64,000 nucleotides of DNA, taken from Laccaria trichodermophora (lineage: Eukaryota; Basidiomycota; Agaricomycetes; Agaricales; Hydnangiaceae). The notes beneath the pieces are model-generated. The model was given only the letters and a program-made list of their open reading frames with translations, did not search any database and had not been told where the DNA came from. Of this stretch, positions 19,101 through 31,100 are shown one piece after another. How positions within the stretch are numbered: the first letter of the stretch is position 1; each line of letters opens with the position of its first letter. Location: positions 930,001 to 994,000 of the forward strand of contig JACTVC010000003.1 in the NCBI GenBank assembly GCA_018417955.1, given 5' to 3'. Both the position numbers and the translations under genes were made by a program.

Positions 19101-21165
19101 AAGGAGGAGGTGGTTACTGAGAAGATGGAGGGATGGGATCTTGTTAACGAGAATGAGAAGCCCGAGGAAGGGAAGAAAGAGTCATCTCAGCAGCAAGACG
19201 AACAATACACCATCGACGTGGAAACGCGCGCGACGATCATCATACCGTCTGGTCATATACCCCTCGAAAAGCCCACGCGTCCACGAATATGGGGTGGAGG
19301 TCTTGTTGGCCGTACTAAATCCACGTCGAGGAGAAGACGTAGTTCGTCCAGGAGACGGAGTTCTGGGAAGACTAGCAATAACAAGCCCCCTGTCGAAGTT
19401 CTCGTGCCCCCCTCTTCCTCCTCCTCTAAACGTCCCAGACGGATATACACGGACGACTCTGATTTATTCCTCTGTGCCGTACACGCTGGCTGGGTCACTT
19501 GGAGTGGAGCTGCGAAAGCTCGGAAGATGGGAAGGGATATGAGGGTTGAGGTTCGGGTGTTGAGGTGTGGTGTGGGTGGTATTTTCGCTGCTGCTGCTGG
19601 TTGTGGTGATGACGATGGTGCATCGAGGATTGTGAAGGAGGAGGTGGTGGGGAGGTTTATTGCTGGGTGGGGAGAGAGGTGTGGGAGGGTTTGTGGGAGG
19701 AGGGGGTTGCTTGCTAGAGAGGCGGAGGACGCGTTGGGGGAAGAGCAGGAGGGGGAGGAGGATGATACTCCTGAGAATGATGGTCGTGGATTGGCTAGTG
19801 CTGCGTGGGGGAGTGGACACGATGGGAGTGCTATTGAGATTGTTGGTGTTGAGTTTGTAGAGGTGAATACTTTGAACTGCTCATCTACCCTCTTTTTTCT
19901 CACTTTTTTTCTTCTTTAGAAGGGAACTGCACGCACCGCTCCCAATTTAGGTCGCCGAAATCGGTCTCAGCGTCTATTAGAGTACACTGAACGACGAGCG
20001 AGCATTTTGGGTGTACCCTGTGCACGCCTTGCAGGCCGGAAGAGGCGGAGAGCAGGAGGAGGAGGAGGGGGATGTTGGGATAGTTGGCCTCTACGACGGC
20101 TGCCTAATGCTACAGTGTTGGATGTTATTCCTGAGGAGGAAGAGGAAGATGATCACGTTGCGAGGAGGTTGACGAACTGGAAGGAGGAGGGTGAGTTGAT
20201 GAGTAGGATGAATATGGTGTTTGCTGTGGGTATTACGGGTGATATGAGGATTGGGTATGTATTTTTTTAAAATTCTTACTTCACTGTTCTTCGAAAGGCA
20301 TTTTGATGATGATGTTTAATTTTTCAGATATAAATATGTTCCTTCTCTCATCAAGGAAATATTGTTCCCTTCGCCTCAACCATCTCCTCCACCACGTAAA
20401 CGAAGAAGAATAGAAGACCCTGACGCGGATTCTAGTCCCCACAACAACAACACCAGCAACGAATTACAAAGATCACTCATCCTCGAAACAGTGAAAGAGA
20501 GCTACCTTCTTTCGCCTAGCGTGGATTCCTCCGAATCAGGGCGCAAATACGACATTTGTTTGATTTTGGAAAAGGAAGTTGTGGTTGAGGTGGATCCTGT
20601 TCTTGTTGTTGATGGAGAAAATCCGCTGGTGGTGGACGAGGTGCTTGCGCAGACGGAAACAACGACGCTTGAAGGTCAGCAGCCCACAGAGGCGATCTCA
20701 AGTTTGGGCTCTGGGATGGATCCCAAGGCTGAGGATGTCAACTCCAAGACTGAAATCCCTTCAAATACCGTCGAATCTCTGAACGATATACAACCCTTGG
20801 ATATCGATGACACTTTTCCTCATCCCCAAGAATCATCTCCACACCCGCCAGCATCACTTCCCAAAGTCTTGACTGACGACGTCCCAAGCACCTCATCAGT
20901 TTCTGAAGATCATCCACTACCGCCTCCACCTACCACCGCCCCCGATAGTTTGATAGTCCCAAGTACCAAAGAGAACGAAAAGGTCCCACCACCACCACCA
21001 CCACATCAGCCAGTCCAGGTTCTGCAACGGAATCTTACAGAGTCCATGTTCCGCTTCACTTGGGAGGGCGTAAAGATTGTTGAACGGTCGAGTGATGATG
21101 GGCCCGTGGAGACGGAGTGGGCGATTCAAGTTGTCAATTGGAAGTGGACGCCTGCTTTGCGGTGA
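16144..21165 (+). CDS. RXT3: Rxt3-like histone deacetylase (Rpd3L) complex subunit
   Basis: The gene has four exons: 16144-16798, 16873-19862, 19920-20254 and 20328-21165. All introns are GT-AG and the total is 1605 codons. Residues about 1-840 are extremely low-complexity: Pro-rich tracts, RER/ERE charged repeats (a tandem RELDRG run near 17505-17600) and His/Gln runs. The conserved part begins about residue 850 with VDLGTFVYPRVPFPYFFDLG, then TIIIPSGHIPL, PRRIYTDDSDLFLCAVHAGW (the Rxt3 signature 'IYTDDSD'), VEFVEKGTARTAPNLGRRNR and, after intron 3, GYKYVPSLIKEILFPSP; the C-terminus ends VVNWKWTPALR. Rxt3 is a subunit of the large Rpd3 deacetylase complex that represses transcription. The length is far above the yeast protein because of the disordered N-terminus, as is usual in basidiomycetes. 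Family call by motif; other exon choices at the 5' end are possible. Confidence 0.65.
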
Positions 21166-21783
21166 GCTCTGGAGGGGGTTGGGGTGCCGCTATGTTAACT
21201 AACTTTATTTATGTACATACATACCTTTTTGCTCGAGTTACTAATTGCGTGTTATACTTATTACATAGCTTTCTTGCGAATTTTTGAAGTTTGAAACTTT
21301 TGACATACATAAACCATTTACTTTGCTTTGTGTTGAGATTAGGATTGTTGTGTATCAACTATGAATCATTCCCTGTAGTTGTTGGGATGGACGAAGGTAA
21401 ATGAACTCATAACTGTAACGAGCGATCCGCGATGAGCGTGGAGGACGATGTTATTACTGGTGATATACGAAGTCCCAAAATGTTGTCATTTTGAACTGGT
21501 TTTGAACTGCTCTCAAATCAACGTGAGCCGCCAGAAAGCGCCTAAGCCTCAGTCAACTAGCGGGGTCATTACCGCCCGCTGTCTAATTCCGTGAATTCAC
21601 GACTATCGTGCAAATCCACCCCTGTCAAACGTTAGAAGATTCCCCGCCGTATTATGAGGTCGATGTGACTGTAAGAAAGGTCCGATGATTTCAATTATTT
21701 AAGTAAGGCCAAGACTCACTGCTAGTGTTGGATAAAAGAAGCCAGTCCGTCGGCTTGGCTTCAGCTTGAATATTGCACAACGG
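21166..21783. other. Intergenic and 3' tail of inverted F-box duplication
   Basis: About 21166-21505 is the AT-rich 3' flank of the Rxt3-like gene with no feature seen. From about 21510 to 21640 the sequence, read on the minus strand, matches the 3' end of the F-box copy at 27835-27955 (shared cacggaat-agac-gcggg and gactgaggcttaggcgct), showing that the duplicated unit extends past the truncated F-box frame. Confidence 0.6.
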
Positions 21784-22973
21784 TTAAACTCGAAGCCAAC
21801 GAAACCGGTCCTCTAGCCCTGCGATCTTAATGTGGTCGGAAAGCAGCCGAGAGGGAGAGACAGAGGAGTCCATCTCTTCGGAGTTGACAAAAACCAAATG
21901 AATCGACATCAAAGGGTGTTGTGAACTCGGGGCATCAGTTGCTTCGAATTTGCCGACATTCCATGTGCCGCCGGGCGGCATTATGCTTTCTATATGCATC
22001 ACAGTGTCCTCTAGACAGTCGACGATAAAGTAGTGTTCTGTTTCAACATGCCGAGGCCAAAGACTGAGCCTTTTCGTAATCACGGACAAAAGATGATTCC
22101 TAAAGTGACATCCACACAGTTTAGCCTCAACTTCCGCAGAGGAGGATAGGTGATGTTGTTGATCAATGTCATGCAATCGCGGAAATTGCCGTCTATGGCT
22201 AAGCATGAGAGGTTGGGAAGATGTGGGTTGGGAAGCGGACATGTCGGAAATGGGCCTGAAATAGCCTTTTCAATACTGAGCCAGCATAGGAATGGCATAT
22301 TCCCCAAAATACTGAGCCAGCCATCGATCGTTGGTGCCCCAAAGGCAACGCTTTCAACTGAGAGCTCCCTGAGGTTCGAAAGAGTAGGTGAAGAGAGATC
22401 GACAAGACAACAACGGAGATGAAGTCGGCGCAAACAAGGAGCGTCGTCGGAGAAAAGGGTTTCAGCGAATATCTTCGTATTACTGGTGACGAGATCGATC
22501 CGGAAATATTCAAGGCTTGGGGCTCGATTTTGCAAAATGCCTTCACAAATTACCTGCCAAGCCTGCGAGTCCACCGACATATTGACAACCTTGATCCTCT
22601 GGGCATGGCACATTACACGACTCAAAGCAGAGAGCTTGGGATACACGAGTTGTCCAGTCTCGCAGGCTTGACCTAATTCGAGGGTTGCTTGACGAGATCG
22701 CTGGAGAACTTCGTCAATCCAAGGAAGGGGTTCTTCGACAGTATGATGTAGAATTCGACCCCAAAGTGCAGAATACCCCAGCGCGACTTCACGCCACCTT
22801 TGGCAAACTTGAGATGAATACCTCGTTGTCAGCCCGATATCGTGATCTTTTCTCCACTCTTGTGAACGTTCATCCCAGAGCTCAACTGGACTGTTCGTAT
22901 TGAGTAGAAAAACATATGCGAGAATCTCATCTGGAATTCTGAAAACGAGGGGGGAATCTGTGTCGGCACTCAT
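21784..22973 (-). pseudogene. F-box/LRR-like protein copy A (one frameshift, truncated)
   Basis: It starts MSADTDSPLVFRIPDEILAY, the F-box of the agaric F-box/LRR-like family (adaptor of SCF ubiquitin ligases), followed by SSQVCQRWREVALGYSALWG. The leucine-rich part reads through LRRLHLRCCLVDLSSPTLSN and YPPLRKLRLNCVDVTLG. At about 22095-22105 the frame must shift by one base to continue as NHLLSVITKRLSLWPRHV and so on, down to the stop at 21784. The C-terminal segment present in copy B (27640-27877) is missing, although non-coding tail homology resumes at about 21640. One lesion plus a C-terminal deletion suggests a pseudogene or a very young inactive copy; a sequencing error at the shift cannot be ruled out. 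Confidence 0.7.
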
Positions 22974-23136
22974 TTGTTCGCAGTGAGTCAAAGGAGAAAG
23001 GATAGAGTGATTCAGAAACATATATAAATAACTTGTAGGGGGGTGTTCCGGGGGCAGAAGCTGAGGTCGCAAAAATATCAATAATGTGCATTTAGATGGC
23101 CGGGTATACGGTTCTAAGTAATACAACGTCAGTCTA

Positions 23137-24341
23137 TCAGTCCGATTTCATCTTCGTTGGCGAAGCTGTCCATCGTCCGAGAAGGTGGTTAGCCCTCACA
23201 ATAAGCAGGTCCCTCAACATCTGCACAGATGCTGTGACGACATTCAACTTGCTCCCTGCCACTTCATGCCACTCTATCGGTACCTCAGACACCGGAATAC
23301 GGAGCTGTTTGGCCAGAAGCAGGAGCTCCACATCAAATATCCATGTCGGCAGATGTTGGGCGGGAAATATCTGCTGAGCCGCTGATCGCGAGAATAGCTT
23401 GAAACCACATTGGGTGTCCCGGATATGACCCACGCCTACGATCCTCAAGACGGTGTGTAGACCATACATGAGCACGTTTCGGAGGAATGAGCGCTGGTGA
23501 AACAGTAGAGGTTAGTTGTGATGCAGAATAGTCGGGAGTGAAACTAACCTTGACGACCGCCTCGGATCTCACTAGATGTGCCCTACTTCCAACGACCACG
23601 GCGGGTCCATGGTTGGGAGCGATATCATCCATGCTTTTCCATAGCAGCTCTAGGTCCTCCATCCGACTTGCACCATCCGCATCCGCCATCAAGAGGCGTT
23701 CGCCTCCGCCGTACAACATCCCGTGTCGTACGGCACCTCCCTTTCCAATATTTTTTTCCAGGGTGACAACTTTGATGCCATATTTTGGGTATTTGGCTGC
23801 CAGTTTCAAGGCTGTGGACGAGGTACCGTCGTTTGATCCATCATCGACGACGAGAATTTCAAAGGTCCGCTTTGTCCTCAATGAGCTCAAGTGACCAATG
23901 GTGTCAGCCATCATCGCAGGAAGACGTTCGGTTTCATTGTACGCAGGAACTACAACCGTCAAATCAACCTCACTTGGCTCGTCGAGTCGTGTGAGAGGTA
24001 GGGGTTTCGTCGATGAATGAGACTGGTACTTCTTTTCCGATTCATGGGTAATTATGGGGGGTGGTGACCATATAATTAGCAATGTATAAACCTGGAAGAG
24101 AAAGATCAACATTTGAGCCTCGACGGGTTTGTGTATGGATGAAAGTTCAGTACAGGGGTGTACCCTGACCCAAGGATATCGTCGTTACCACGGCGCGTAA
24201 CCCGAAGGTTGGCCCATAGCTCGAAGAACAAGGATGAAGGGAGTCATCATAGAAATAGCCAGAAGATATACTCACCAATAAGACACTACTAGAGAGCACC
24301 AATATACCGATGCAGATGAGTGAGGGGTTCTGGTTATCCAT
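23137..24341 (-). CDS. ALG5: Dolichyl-phosphate beta-glucosyltransferase
   Basis: Three exons (24341-24276, 24091-23549, 23493-23137) give a 321-aa protein with all junctions GT-AG. The N-terminus is a single membrane anchor (SLICIGILVLSSSVLL joined to VYTLLIIW). The GT2 fold begins about residue 65: LTVVVPAYNE, EILVVDDGSNDGT, KNIGKGGAVRHGML and LLMADADGAS (the DxD metal site). The C-terminal half carries RDTQCGFKLFSRSA, TWIFDVELL and VPIEWHEVAGSKL. The enzyme transfers glucose from UDP-glucose to dolichyl phosphate at the ER membrane, supplying donor for N-glycan precursor glucosylation. It is a normal-length, single-copy housekeeping gene and appears intact. RPC40 lies 729 bp upstream on the same strand. 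Confidence 0.93.
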
Positions 24342-25069
24342 GATATGACCACCTGAGCTGTTGGTGGGAGTGTGAGCGGGAACGATGAGAGAACTCAGAG
24401 AAGTGGTTTTGCTTACAGCTCTCATGAACAAAGGAACGTTGAGTTGGAAAGAAGGGAGATAGAGGAGATCGGTAAAGCCTGGGTAAAGACTTCTGGCGGT
24501 AATTGACAACGCGTCTCTTAGCCTCCGTGGGAACTTGAATTTTTTCTTTTTCCTTATTGCAACAGTGCAAATTGCTGAGGGGCCCTATTGTAGTACTACG
24601 GTTCGTTGACAGTTCGAGCACAGGAGAGTTTAGTTGATTCCCGGGTATCGAGTTGGGTTATTCAAATCTCAGTAGCACAGATATATTCTGACAAAAGTAA
24701 CCAAAAAGTAACACATGTGGAAGCAAACATGCAAGCCAACGAGCGTCTACTTCAAACTTCACTCAGAAGTCGGAGGGTATGTCACCAAAGATCGGCAAAA
24801 GCTTCCAAAGATCGAACGTACCCAGAGTGCGCTTCCATGTCCTTTAAAAAAAGCTGGCAAAAGGCGCAGTGACCAATGGCTATAATAACAATAAATTGAC
24901 GAAAGTTCTATCGTGGTAAGTACATAGCAAGAACATGGCTAGGCTGGTGTAAGTGAAGGCAGGCGTCATTGTGATGAGTGAGGCTCACAAGGCAAAAAGT
25001 CACCATTACACTCGAGAAGAAAGGTATATTCATCCGGCTTTCAGTCGGACAAAATACGACACAAATCAT
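24342..25069. other. Intergenic between ALG5 and RPC40
   Basis: This is the 5' flank of ALG5 and the 3' flank of RPC40, both on the minus strand. Only short frames without family resemblance are present. A TATA or other motif is not evident. Confidence 0.5.
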
Positions 25070-26397
25070 TCATACGTCTGCCATCGTCACATCACCATCC
25101 ACCTCCACCTGATCGTACAACGCCTCTGCGGCTTGACGAATTTTCTTGAGTTTTTCCCGCATCACTTTAATAGCTTCGGTTAACATTCTCTCCGGGGAGT
25201 ATGCGCTTTCTGACTCGACGTTGACTTTGAATCAATAACTCAGTCTGAGAAGTTAAAGAGGAAGGGAGAAAAATGTACTCACAAAGGAAGAAATCTCGCA
25301 CCCGGCTTAGTTCAACTAAGTCTTTAAATTCAGGATGCCGGAGGACCTCTCGGCTCACAGTGTCCTTGCGCACATTGTGTTCGTCGACGGAAGCCTCCTT
25401 GGTTCGGGGATCAATTTTGATAACGCCAGGCGAGAAGCACCTTTGAAATTTCTCCCCTAAATGTGGGGGGATAGGCTTCTTGATTTTGATGTGCGGTAGT
25501 AGGCGGTAGGACGCAGTTGCTAACTCTCAGAGTGAGAAAGCCGTGTCAGACATGAAATTGTTTGCTCACCGACGGGACAATACTTTGCATGATCCTTCCC
25601 GACACCCTTCATCGCATGCAGCTCCACATGAACCCCCTGGCCCGGCCTTAATTTCGCTAAGACGATGTTGGGGTTCGTAGACGCCGGGGGATTTCCCGCA
25701 AAGACTTCCTCTTGTTCTCCGGCTGGTTTCCAAACTAAATGTGATGAGAGGACCTCATGGTTGATGTACGCCTCGTCTGGATTGGTTGAGCCATTCTTCG
25801 CCTTGGGATTGCGTTCGCACGTGAGTTTAATCTCAAAGACGATGGTGTTGCGGTCGGTAGCTTGGTCGGCGGAAGCTAATGATGGATTGAGAGGCGTGAA
25901 GGGAAAAGTCAAAATTTTGCACATACTCTCTTTCATCACTATCAAGTCGGGATCTATGTTGAGCGGTATGAGGCCTACTCGCTGTGACAGAATCTCGTCC
26001 ACCACAACGGAGGTATTGTCCCAAACATAGACATTTTCTATGCACACCGTCGGGACCTTGAAAATCATTAGCTCAACCATGGAAGTGTGTTCAAAAAAAC
26101 TGACCTCGGCAATCATGATCCGTCGAAAAGCATTGGCAATCGACGCATCCACACCGACGAGGTCAAAATCTATTGACCGATTCGAAAGTCGTTGAACTTT
26201 AACTTTCAAGTTCTACCTTGCGGAGAGGAACTTGGTTACTCGCTGAATTTTTGACAACGGCTGCGACGCACCTTTTTGAATTTTTCCAGAGACCATTCGT
26301 TGTCTTCATCTGGGTAGTGCCCGGGGTAGTCTGTGCTCGACACGTTCGTAACACGCTCACTTTGGATGCCCACGAGCCTGCGTCCATCGTATGACAT
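25070..26397 (-). CDS. RPC40: RNA polymerase I and III common subunit AC40 (RPAC1)
   Basis: Five exons (26397-26272, 26212-26105, 26056-25570, 25519-25283, 25224-25070) give a 370-aa protein in frame throughout. The start [18 protein letters not shown] followed by the Pro-Gly-His-Tyr / Asn-Glu-Trp pattern is the AC40 N-terminus. The alpha-subunit-like D domain shows [15 protein letters not shown], then [18 protein letters not shown] and [16 protein letters not shown]; further on come [34 protein letters not shown] and [15 protein letters not shown]. The tail ends [10 protein letters not shown]. It pairs with AC19 to nucleate assembly of Pol I and Pol III in the nucleus. I prefer AC40 to the Pol II paralogue Rpb3 because of the N-terminal extension and the NVES block. 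The gene is intact. Confidence 0.92.
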
Positions 26398-26504
26398 GGC
26401 TAGACGCTGGCAAGTTAGAGGAAACAATTTTTACATTTTTCTTCCCACGATTTCATGGAGATGCTCCAAAAATCAAAATCCCCGTCCTATCCTCTAATGA
26501 TCAA

Positions 26505-27877
26505 ATGAGTGCTGACACCAGTTTTCCCCTCGTTTTTAGAATCGCAGACGAAATTCTCGCAGATATCTTTCTGCTCAATACGAACATGGCAGTTGAGTTC
26601 TGCGATGAAAGTGCACAAGAGTGGAGAAAAGATCACGATCCCAGGCTGACAACGAGATATTCATCTCAAGTTTGTCAAAGGTGGCGTGAAGTCGCGCTGG
26701 GGTATTCCACACTTTGGAGTCGGATTATGCATTACGAAGATCCCCTTCCTTGGATTGACGAGCTTCTCCGTCGCTCTCGTCAAGCAACCCTCGAATTAGG
26801 TCAGGTCCAAGTCAGGTCTGGGAGTTTGGAAAGCTCCGTTTCCCCAAACTTTCTGTTCAGGGTCGTGTAATGTGCCATGCCCAGAGGCTCAAGACCGTCA
26901 ATATGTCGGTGGAACAGGCAGCTTGGCGGGGGAATTTGTGAAGGCATTTTGCAAAATCGAGCCCCAAGCCTTGAATATTTCCACGAGCTCATCGGAGTCA
27001 TACCCTCTATCGGCGGTACGGAGATGATCACTGGATCCCTTTTTTCCGACGACGCTCCTTGTTTGCGTCGACTCCATCTCCGTTGTTGTCTTGTCAATCT
27101 CTCTTCACCTACTCTTTCGAACCTCACAGAGCTCTCGGTTGCAGACATAACCTTCGGGGCGCCAACGATCGATGCTTGGCTTAGTGTTTTGGGGAATATG
27201 CCGTTCTTGTACTGGCTCATGATTAAAAAGGCTATCTCAGGCCCGTTTCCAACTTCGTGTCCTCTCCCTAACCCACACCTCCCCAACCTCTCATGCCAGT
27301 TAGGCGTGGACGGTGATTTCCGCGATTGCACGGCATTGATGAATCACATCACCTATCCTCCCCTGCATGTGCTGAAACTAGACTGTGAAGATGTCACTTC
27401 ACGACCCACATTGGTCTTTGTTAAACCCGAAGAGATGGAATCCTCTGCCCCTCCCTTTCTGCTGAGTTTTGACCACCTTTTGATGGCAGTCTCTAGCCTT
27501 ACTTTTTGGCTTGACCGATCTACTCAGCACATGTTTGCCCGTTTTTTGGAGGTCTTAAACATTTTTGACAACGTCGAGGAAATTAACTTCCCCATTAGTA
27601 TTCTACCCCTCTTGCAAACCACGCGTTCAATCGGAGAGGAGGTGCCTCCGGTGCATCACCTACCCCTCTTTACGAAGGCTTCTTCTAATGGGAATCGATT
27701 TTGATCACGATGTGGCTTTCGACAACTTGGTTTCCTCTGTCCAACACCGGCAGCGGGTCTTGGCCCCAATTAAAACACTCAGGCTTTCTTTCAGTTACAT
27801 CAGCTCCACACGGCGGGAACTCTTCAAGCTATTGACAGGGGTGGATTTGCGCGATTGTAATAAATTCACGGAATGAG
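26505..27877 (+). pseudogene. F-box/LRR-like protein copy B (several frameshifts)
   Basis: It starts MSADTSFPLVFRIADEILAD at 26505 and follows copy A closely (SSQVCQRWREVALGYSTLWS, SRQATLELGQ). The frame breaks near 26815 (then GRVMCHAQRLKTVNMSVE), again near 26935 (then EGILQNRAPSLEYFHE), and again near 27640 (then ITYPSLRRLLLMGIDFDHD to the TGA at 27877). It lacks the roughly 55-residue block VITKRLSLWP…GKFEATDAPSS that copy A keeps, but retains the C-terminal block lost in copy A. Three shifts make it a pseudogene. It lies head-out from RPC40, only about 107 bp upstream of that gene's start on the opposite strand, so it may overlap the RPC40 promoter. Confidence 0.75.
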
Positions 27878-28102
27878 ACGGCGGGTGGTAACAGAGACAA
27901 AACTTTTATTTAACTGAGGCTTAGGCGCTATAGATCTCGCGACTCACGTTTTTTTGAGCGGTACAACAAAAATTAATAAGGTCTGGACCTCTTAAGCTCT
28001 AAGCTCTAAGATTCATTGAACTCATGCAAAGAGGCCGCACCCGCCCATGTGCAAGGTAAACTTGCCCTAGTGTACAATGTAAATGGTATGCTACGAAATC
28101 AA

Positions 28103-31100
28103 CTACGACACAATCATGTCCCTCTGCACCAAATCAGGGTAATGACAACTGTGGCAAATCCAATCGGTGCAAAGACCGTTTTGCATGGTCCGATACTTTT
28201 CGCTGCGGGAAAGGGAATAAAAGGCGGGGGAGAATTGCGTATGGCACACCACACATTCAGGATCTGACGAGGTTTGCTCTTGTGTGATTAGAGGGATATG
28301 ATCGCTGCGGACGTTGAGGATAGAGTCTAAACGTCGAGCTTTGCGCAGGAGTGCGTGGGCTTGACCAACAGGAGCCTGTTTGTACGCTTGACAGTATACT
28401 TGTAGCGCAGTCTATAGCCAACAATGTTTAAAAGAGTTGGATTTGCTAGAGCCTTTCTGCTTACCTCGCCACCTTCATTTGTCTCACAAATGTCATAGAT
28501 GTCGCGTTTACTATGGTCGTGCTCCTTGCAGGACACGATGGCGTTCATGCAGCCCGACTCGCCCTTGAAGGTTGTGATGATAGTGGTATCTCTGCGACTG
28601 CTCTTAACCTACATGCCATGTGAATATTATCATTGCACTTTGAAGCAGCTAAATCAAGCGTACTGGTTGGATCTCAAACCCAAACTTATGCCCTTGCTTC
28701 CATGCGCAGGAAGCATGGAACTCCTTGCTACAATCATTGCAGCGTATAACAGCACCCTCAGGTTCGCTGCACAGACAACATTTCTGTGGCTCCGTGCTAG
28801 GTGAGCCGCATCTATGTCAAGTATCGTTAAAATACTCACGGTTGTCCATCGATGTCGAGGCACCGTATTCAGGCCTTCGACTAGACGAAGACGTGAGGCG
28901 TCCGTAAAAGTGATCTCGGGGGTAAACACAGAGCATAATATATGGGCCCAGCCCTGCCCTTCCGTAGGTTTGCAGGCTCGTAAGAATGTATCTGATGGAG
29001 GCCAAGGTTTCTTTGTCCTGTCCTCGCGCCAGGCTCGAGGACATAGTAGACAGTCGGGATTCTATCATGTGTCAAAATCAAATCACGAGACAGGAACGGC
29101 GCACTTACAACGGATGATTCTAAACTTTCTTCATTTTCGCACAGCTCACAAATCCAGGATTCTACATTTGCAGGATCAACGATAGCGCCACAGCAACCTA
29201 TTCTTGTTGTAAACAGACGCTGACATGAAGGTCTTCGTGAATCCTCACCTGCATGCACTCGAAGTTGACACTGTTTGCACTTCAGAACCTTGCCCAAAGG
29301 ACCGCTCTTCATACAAGTCAGGCATCTCATCTGCGTCGCTGTCGTTGTTGGTGGGGGTGTTGACTGTGCAGATGCCGTTGTCTATTGATGAAAGTATTGG
29401 TGTCGTCTCACTTCAGAATGGCATCGACTTACCCTCGCCTTCTTCGCATAAGGTCCTGCCAATGGAGTGCCTTCGCGCTTCTCTATGCCACCTCTTGACT
29501 TGGAAGTCGGCAGAGATTCTTCTCGAACTGGTCGTACATTTAAATCCGCGTATTTCCTCCAGTTTGTGCCACATGTTTCGCAGAGAGTGCTCGTGGGCAG
29601 CCCTTTAGGCGCTTTCCACCATACGTTTGATTCCCGTGTCCTGCAAGCCCCACAGCTTGGGGTTTTTGAAGGTTGGGATACAATGGACCCTTCGTCATCG
29701 GAGAGGCCCACGCGTTGGCCGTCATTGGCCTCGGCAGCGCTCATGTATTGCTTTCTGATTGGTTTGGGAGGGACCCCTGCAGTTCTGATTCTTTGGTTCT
29801 CCTCCCCAAGTTTAGAGCTAATCGGAGCCCTTCAATAAAAACGTGTGACAAGGTAAAAGGTCGCACCTTTTCCAGTGACCGTAAAATCTCACAACCTCAG
29901 GCATGGATCGTGATACAACTTCATCTCTAACAGCGCGAAGTTCGGCGCCATGAAGCTGAATAGCATCTTCAAAGGCCACGACCTCGTCCCTAGTCCACGG
30001 CTCATCGATGTACGATGCCTTTTCAACCGTGGTGTACAACCCTTTGTCGTCTTTGACCCACTGCCAAACAGAATCAGGACAAGTCTACTAAGTTCAACCG
30101 GAAATCTACCTTGACAGTGGTCTTCGGTGACTTCATATTTACCGAAGTAAATGAACGGGCGACAATCGCGGCATCAGAGAACCGACGTATGACCTCCGTT
30201 AACCAATCGACATTATGTCTTAGCTCCGCGTCGTCTGTCAGGCCACGCATGCATTCTTCGACTGTGACAACCTCAGCGGGAAATTCATCGTTTCGTGTGG
30301 CGGCGCTTACCTTCAGCAACTAAACCAAGCAGGCGTAAACACATAAGTCAGCCAAAAAATGGAACATTTTTGCGTACCTTCTGACTCTGTCAAGGTGTTG
30401 ATGAGGCCCAACGTTTCCACTGTTCTGTCATCCCCCCTCTCCTCGTCTGCCCAACACTAAATGAGAGAATACAATTGACGAAGGACACACACCTGCGGGA
30501 GGGATATCAGGATTAGGCCCTAGCGGTACGGTCGCCTGAAATTTGGGACCCTGGCGTGTGGCAGTTCGAGGAAAGATCAAATCCTCAGGATCTTGAGTTC
30601 CCCATCAGCCAATTCCAACCTCTTGGTCCTTGAGGAACACTTACCAAGGGTGTCTTCCGCAACAGTGTGTTGACTTGTAAAGAAACCATTGTTCATTAGA
30701 CCGATGATAAATAGGTATTATCTTACCCGAAATAACGAAACGGCCACAGATTGAAATGCTTGACGGGCAAGTTCTCCTCCTTCTCTGCTAGAGACCGATC
30801 CTTTCGTGGACGTCCACGACCCCTTGGAGCGGGTAGGTTGGACTTCGGCTTTGGGGGCACTGGAGTGGGATGTCGAATTTCGTGGCTGTCGACCTCTTGC
30901 TCATGTTTTCTTGAACATGGGGCACAAGTCCACCCATAACCTCGAGATGGTTTGGCCATGAGGGGAGGTTGCACGCAGCGCATATGAAAGTATCGTTTAC
31001 AGCGGTCACATTGGACGGCATCCGGACTGGATACGTTCGTTATCATTTTTATCAAGAGAGATTGGCGGGTGACCTACCTTGGGCACCATCCTTGACAGCT

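Larger units (their letters stand above)
21510..27960. repeat. Inverted duplication of an F-box unit around ALG5-RPC40
   Basis: The left arm, about 21510-22973 (minus), and right arm, 26505-27960 (plus), are the same F-box gene plus about 120 bp of its 3' flank in opposite orientation. They are separated by about 3.5 kb holding ALG5 and RPC40. Each arm has different internal deletions, so they have diverged since duplication. The 5' flanks beyond the start codons do not obviously match, which places the outer breakpoints near the ATGs. Confidence 0.65.

Noticed and set aside
26213..26271. The 5' exon of the polymerase gene read straight through ([10 protein letters not shown])
   Set aside because: GTGCGT…GTAG forms a proper 59-nt intron that restores the conserved AC40 frame.
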